A DNA stretch of 64,000 nucleotides, taken from positions 103,815 through 167,814 of the forward strand of contig NZ_JBASCU010000029.1 of NCBI RefSeq assembly GCF_049651805.1, read 5' to 3'. Under the pieces are notes generated by a model. That model was not told where the DNA came from. It did no database searches and saw only the letters and a list, made by a program, of their open reading frames with translations. Numbering within the stretch: the stretch's first letter is position 1; each line of letters begins with the position of its first letter. Below are positions 60,827 to 64,000 of the stretch, piece after piece. The stretch is from Pseudolysinimonas_A sp049651805. GTDB taxonomy: Bacteria > Actinomycetota > Actinomycetes > Actinomycetales > Microbacteriaceae. The translations under genes were made by a program, and so were the position numbers.

Positions 60827-61646
60827 CGGGATCGGTCCATCCCACCGGCACGACGCACACCGGTGTGCGGCTGTCGCGGATGAGGCTCGCCGCCGTCGAA
60901 CCCACCAGCAGCTCGCCGATCGGACCGGTACGGTGCGTGCCGACGACGACCAGGCCGGCATCGGCCGCCAGGGCGACGAGGGCGAAGCCCGCGGCGCCCT
61001 CGTGCAAGCTCTCGCGCACCTGCAGCCCCCGTTCGCGCAGGCCGCCGGCGACCTCCGCGAGCCGGTCGCCGTGCGCCGAGCGCAGCTCGGCTGGGTCGAT
61101 CACGAGCGCGGGCAGCTCGGCGCTCGGCGTGGGGAGCGACCAGGCGTGCAGCACACGCAGATCGACCCCGAGATCCACCGCCTGCACCGCAGCGAACGCG
61201 ACCGCGGCATCCGACGACTCGTCATCGCCCACGCCGACCACGATCGAGCCGGATCGGGGCTGCCAGTCGTCGGGAACCACGACGACCGGGCATGCGGCAT
61301 GCTCGGCGATCCGGAGCGGCAGGCGACCGGTGAGCACCGAACGCACGTGCCGGGTGCGGTGCGACCCGACGACGAGCAGGTCGGCTTCGTGGCTGCTCCG
61401 CTCGAGCACCCCGGGAACGCTGCCATCGGCCATCGCAATCTCCACCCGGGCGTCGGGCAGTGCCGCGCGGATGCGCCCCGCTTCGCGTTCCAGAATCGCG
61501 ACGTCGATATCGACCTCATCGACGAGGTAGTCGAAGGCGGTCACCAGGGTGATCTGAGCCCGTTGCGCGCGATGCCAGCCGATGACCCAGTCGACGACCG
61601 TGGAAGCGGCGCCTCCCGAATGGACGCCGATGGTGATGCGGTACAT
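60810..61646 (-). CDS. Universal stress protein with two Usp domains
   Basis: Cytoplasmic stress protein of 278 residues with two tandem UspA domains, each ending in a nucleotide-binding G-2x-G-9x-G(S/T) motif: VVGSHRTRHVRSVLTGRLPL in the first and VVGTHRTGPIGELLVGSTAA in the second. ATG 61646 is preceded by GGAG at 5 bases. It is divergent from a flavin-type protein with two DosR-like boxes in between; Usp and PNPOx proteins are standard members of dormancy (DosR) regulons in other actinobacteria. It overlaps surE at the 3' ends. Confidence 0.9.
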   Translation of the reverse strand: MYRITIGVHSGGAASTVVDWVIGWHRAQRAQITLVTAFDYLVDEVDIDVAILEREAGRIRAALPDARVEIAMADGSVPGVLERSSHEADLLVVGSHRTRHVRSVLTGRLPLRIAEHAACPVVVVPDDWQPRSGSIVVGVGDDESSDAAVAFAAVQAVDLGVDLRVLHAWSLPTPSAELPALVIDPAELRSAHGDRLAEVAGGLRERGLQVRESLHEGAAGFALVALAADAGLVVVGTHRTGPIGELLVGSTAASLIRDSRTPVCVVPVGWTDPVTERP

Positions 61647-61695
61647 GATGCTCCGTTCCGGGATCCAGCCTCCCAGCTGTCTTGGGGGGAGGCCA

Positions 61696-61747
61696 GGGTC
61701 GATGGTCCCGGCCTCGGTCACGACCGGAGCCGCAGGACCTTCGGCCC
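61696..61747. promoter_or_regulatory. Two DosR/DevR-like boxes between Usp and PNPOx genes
   Basis: GGGTC-GATG-GTCCC (61696-61709) and AGGAC-CTTC-GGCCC (61734-61747) each resemble the DosR consensus GGGAC-4-GTCCC with one and two mismatches in the arms. The first starts 49 bases before the Usp ATG and the second ends 50 bases before the PNPOx ATG. The match is by eye against the known mycobacterial motif. Confidence 0.5.
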
Positions 61748-61797
61748 TCCCGCTCTCGCGCGGGCACCGCTGAGCTTGGGTTCGACGAAGGAGGATC

Positions 61798-62232
61798 ATG
61801 ACCGCATCCCGTACCACCGCCTCCCTCACCGGCGCCGGAGCTCGCATCCTCACCGACGACGCCTGCTGGGAGTTGGTGCGCGGCGAGACCCTCGGACGAC
61901 TGGCGGTCGTCGCCGACGACGGCGTCGACATCTTTCCGGTCAACTACCTGGTCGATCGCGGCACCATCCTGTTCCGATCGGCGCCGGGCTCGAAACTCGC
62001 CTGCATCGCCCGGGACCCGGTCGTCGCGCTCGAGGTCGACGGATGCGACGATCAACACCGGTGGAGCGTCGTCGTTCGCGGGACTGCCCGCCGGCTCGAC
62101 GCCGACGACGACATCGAAGCCTCCGGAGTGCTCGGCCTTGCGACCCTCCCCGGCACCCCGAAATTCAACTACGTGTGCATCACCCCGCGAGTTCTCACCG
62201 GTCGGCGCTTCCGGTGGGAAGGGGTCGCCTGA
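61798..62232 (+). CDS. Pyridoxamine 5'-phosphate oxidase-like flavin-binding protein
   Basis: A 144-residue split-barrel protein, probably binding FMN or F420. It has the N-terminal ETLGRLAVVADDGVDIFPVNY and RSAPGSKLACIARDPVVALEVDG segments common to DosR-type PNPOx proteins. The ribosome site GAAGGAGG is strong, so the message has a leader. Its place opposite a Usp gene, with DosR-like boxes between, suggests a role in hypoxia or dormancy, which is inferred. Confidence 0.85.
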   Translation: MTASRTTASLTGAGARILTDDACWELVRGETLGRLAVVADDGVDIFPVNYLVDRGTILFRSAPGSKLACIARDPVVALEVDGCDDQHRWSVVVRGTARRLDADDDIEASGVLGLATLPGTPKFNYVCITPRVLTGRRFRWEGVA

Positions 62233-62308
62233 CCACCGACCCCAGACGTTCCCGCCCGAACGGGCGCTGTGCGAGCGGCGCGGGGTCCGCCGTCGGGCGG
62301 CTCCTCGG

Positions 62309-64000
62309 TCATGCCGCCCGATCGAGGCCCGACTCGGGCGGCGCGCCGAGCCGCAGCACCTGGTCTCCGACCCGATAGTCGTCGGTGCGGTGGGTGACCA
62401 GCACGACCACACGGTCGGCGAGAGCGGAGCGCAGGTCGGTCATCAACGCGTCAGCGGTTGCGACGTCGAGGTGCGCGGTCGGCTCATCCAGCAGCACGAC
62501 ATCCGCGTCGGCGAGCAGGGCGCGCGCGACGGCGAGCCGCTGGCGTTCTCCGCCGGACAACCAGCGCCCTCCCGGCCCGACTCGACCGTCGAGCCCGTCG
62601 TCGAACGCCGCCACCAACCGGCCGAGGCCGACTCGCACGAGCACGGCGCGAAGCTCGGTGTCGTCGGCCGCTCGGCTGCGTGGCCGGCCGATCGAGAGGT
62701 TGCCGCGCAGTGTCGAGTCGAACACGTGCGCCTCCTGCGGGCACCAGGCCACCCGCGCCCGCCACGATTCGGGCGCGATGCCGGCGAGGTCGTCCCCGTC
62801 GACGAGGAGACGTCCGCCCCGCGGATCGAGGTCGCCGAGCACGGCCGTGAGCAGCGTCGACTTGCCCGACCCGGAGGGACCCTCGACGACGAGCCAGCGC
62901 CCCCGCGCGGCAACGGCGGAGAGCCCCTCCGCGGCCGGAGCGGCGGCGCCCGGCCAGCCCACGACGACATCGTCGAGTACGACCCTCTCGACGCGGGCAG
63001 CGAGGTGCGCCGTGCCGCGAGGTGTGCGCTCGACCGGGGCGAGCAGACGGCCCATCGCGCCCAGGGCGGTTTCGAGAGCCGGGATGCGGTGGGCCGCGGC
63101 GACCGCGGCAGCGAGTGGCTCGCCCGTCGACAACACGAGCAGCCCGACGATGGCCACCACCCCTGCGGGAGCCGACGCACCGACGAGCAACGCGGCAGCG
63201 AAAGCAGCCGTGACCCCGGCGAGGACCGGTGCCGTCAGCATCCCGGCATCCGCGGCGCGACCCGACCGCGTCTCGGCGCGGGCAGCCTGTTGCGCCCGAC
63301 CGACGAGATCCTCGACGGCGTGGGCGGTGACCCCGTTGGCCCGCAGGTCGGGTGCCGACCGGCCGACGGCGGCGAATCCCCGGGTGAGTTCGGATGCCGC
63401 GTCGACGCGATCGCGTTCGGCACGGCGACCGGTGAAGAACGCCAGCACGGTGGGGGCGACGAGAGCAACCGTGAGGCCGAGGGCGGCGATGGCGGCGACA
63501 CTCGGGGCGACGAGAGCGACGGTCACCGAGACCCCGGCGACGGTCAACACGCCGACCGCGAGGGGCGGGATGATGCGCGGCAACTGGTCACGCACCTCCC
63601 CCGCCGCACCGACGAGGTAGTCGACGGCCCGGCCCCCTTCGAGCAGGTCGCGCGAGCCGGCACCGCGCCCGGCGATTCCCGACCACAGCCGAAGCCGCAG
63701 GGCGTCGGCGACGCCGAGGGTCGCGCGGTGGGTGACGAGTCGTTCGGCGTAGCGGGCGACGGCCCGACCGAGGCCGAAGAAGCGCACCCCGACGATCGCG
63801 ACGAGCAGGTACATGATGGCGGGCTGCTCGCTCGCCCGCACGATGAGCCACGCGGAGACCGCGGTGAGCGCGAGCCCCATGCCCGTCGCGAGCGCGCCGA
63901 GGGCGATCGCCGCGAGCCAGGTGATCGGAGCGGGTCGTAGCACGACGGCGAGCGCCGCACGCGCACTCGCGCCCACCGGCGGTACCCCGGCATCCCGAGC
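62309..64000 (-). CDS. cydC: Thiol/heme-type ABC exporter subunit CydC (5' end uncertain, reaches right edge)
   Basis: Half-transporter of the CydDC exporter needed for cytochrome bd assembly. From GTG 63976 the product is 555 residues: an ABC-type 1 membrane domain (LTAVSAWLIVRASEQPAI, six hydrophobic segments to about 300) and a nucleotide-binding domain with Walker A GPSGSGKST, LSGGERQR and VLLDEPTAH. The frame stays open to the window edge through ARDAGVPPV, so it may start upstream or be fused to CydD, as in some actinobacteria. The 76-base gap to the PNPOx gene on plus shows no clear terminator. Confidence 0.85.
   Translation of the reverse strand, partial: ARDAGVPPVGASARAALAVVLRPAPITWLAAIALGALATGMGLALTAVSAWLIVRASEQPAIMYLLVAIVGVRFFGLGRAVARYAERLVTHRATLGVADALRLRLWSGIAGRGAGSRDLLEGGRAVDYLVGAAGEVRDQLPRIIPPLAVGVLTVAGVSVTVALVAPSVAAIAALGLTVALVAPTVLAFFTGRRAERDRVDAASELTRGFAAVGRSAPDLRANGVTAHAVEDLVGRAQQAARAETRSGRAADAGMLTAPVLAGVTAAFAAALLVGASAPAGVVAIVGLLVLSTGEPLAAAVAAAHRIPALETALGAMGRLLAPVERTPRGTAHLAARVERVVLDDVVVGWPGAAAPAAEGLSAVAARGRWLVVEGPSGSGKSTLLTAVLGDLDPRGGRLLVDGDDLAGIAPESWRARVAWCPQEAHVFDSTLRGNLSIGRPRSRAADDTELRAVLVRVGLGRLVAAFDDGLDGRVGPGGRWLSGGERQRLAVARALLADADVVLLDEPTAHLDVATADALMTDLRSALADRVVVLVTHRTDDYRVGDQVLRLGAPPESGLDRAA

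Overview
The window is a high-GC (roughly 70 percent by eye), gene-dense stretch of chromosome from an actinobacterium, most likely a member of the Microbacteriaceae. Pointers are the actinobacterial core cluster hrcA-dnaJ-rsmE-HIT-phoH-ybeY-CNNM-era, the GlgE maltosyltransferase route of glucan synthesis, DUF2510/DUF4190/DUF4870 membrane proteins, a CIRCE operator before hrcA, and a recurrent palindromic repeat containing CTACTCGACCACCG or CTACTCAACCA. I see no transposase, integrase, phage gene, CRISPR array, rRNA or tRNA; this looks like core genome with a few accessory insertions.

Layout. 1-2.2 kb: ligA (cut by the left edge) and mnmA on the minus strand. 2.4-7.9 kb: a plus-strand peptide/nickel-type ABC importer (lipoprotein, two permeases, fused double ATPase) lying between mnmA and a cysteine desulfurase (7.9-9.0 kb), two enzymes that normally act together in tRNA thiolation. 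9-19.3 kb: glucan metabolism (glgX; divergent glgP and glgE-glgB) with a DUF2510 protein and a YbaK deacylase. 19.4-21.3 kb: leuA preceded by a short leader peptide with four consecutive Leu codons. 21.3-26.9 kb: two lipoproteins, an FtsX/MacB-type ABC exporter pair and a two-component system. 27-34.9 kb: the heat-shock/ribosome-maturation cluster, carrying an aminoglycoside-phosphotransferase-like gene. 35-41.3 kb: paralogous DUF4870 proteins, hemW, DUF1990, GNAT, lepA, Nudix and DUF4190. 41.5-48.9 kb: rpsT, GNAT, holA, comEC, comEA, leuS. 48.9-51.8 kb: pabB and pabC back to back, then dedA. 51.8-61.6 kb: a TetR regulator, App1-type phosphatase, a small membrane protein, a GH3 lipoprotein, a UbiA prenyltransferase, two alpha/beta hydrolases, a luciferase-like oxidoreductase, PfkB kinase and SurE. 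60.8-64 kb: divergent universal-stress and flavin/PNPOx genes with two DosR-like boxes between them, then CydC running off the right edge.

Two themes cut across the annotation. First, about twenty genes or transcription units have a TAnnnT-like -10 hexamer ending 6-8 bases before the start codon and mostly lack a Shine-Dalgarno sequence, which indicates widespread leaderless transcription; this also decides several start codons. The clearest case is pabB/pabC, where 17 bases hold both start codons and both -10 boxes. Second, a REP-like palindromic repeat recurs at about five places: as a hairpin between ybaK and glgP, in tandem between leuS and comEA, inside the cysteine desulfurase reading frame, and as likely decayed copies at the era start and between glgB and leuA.
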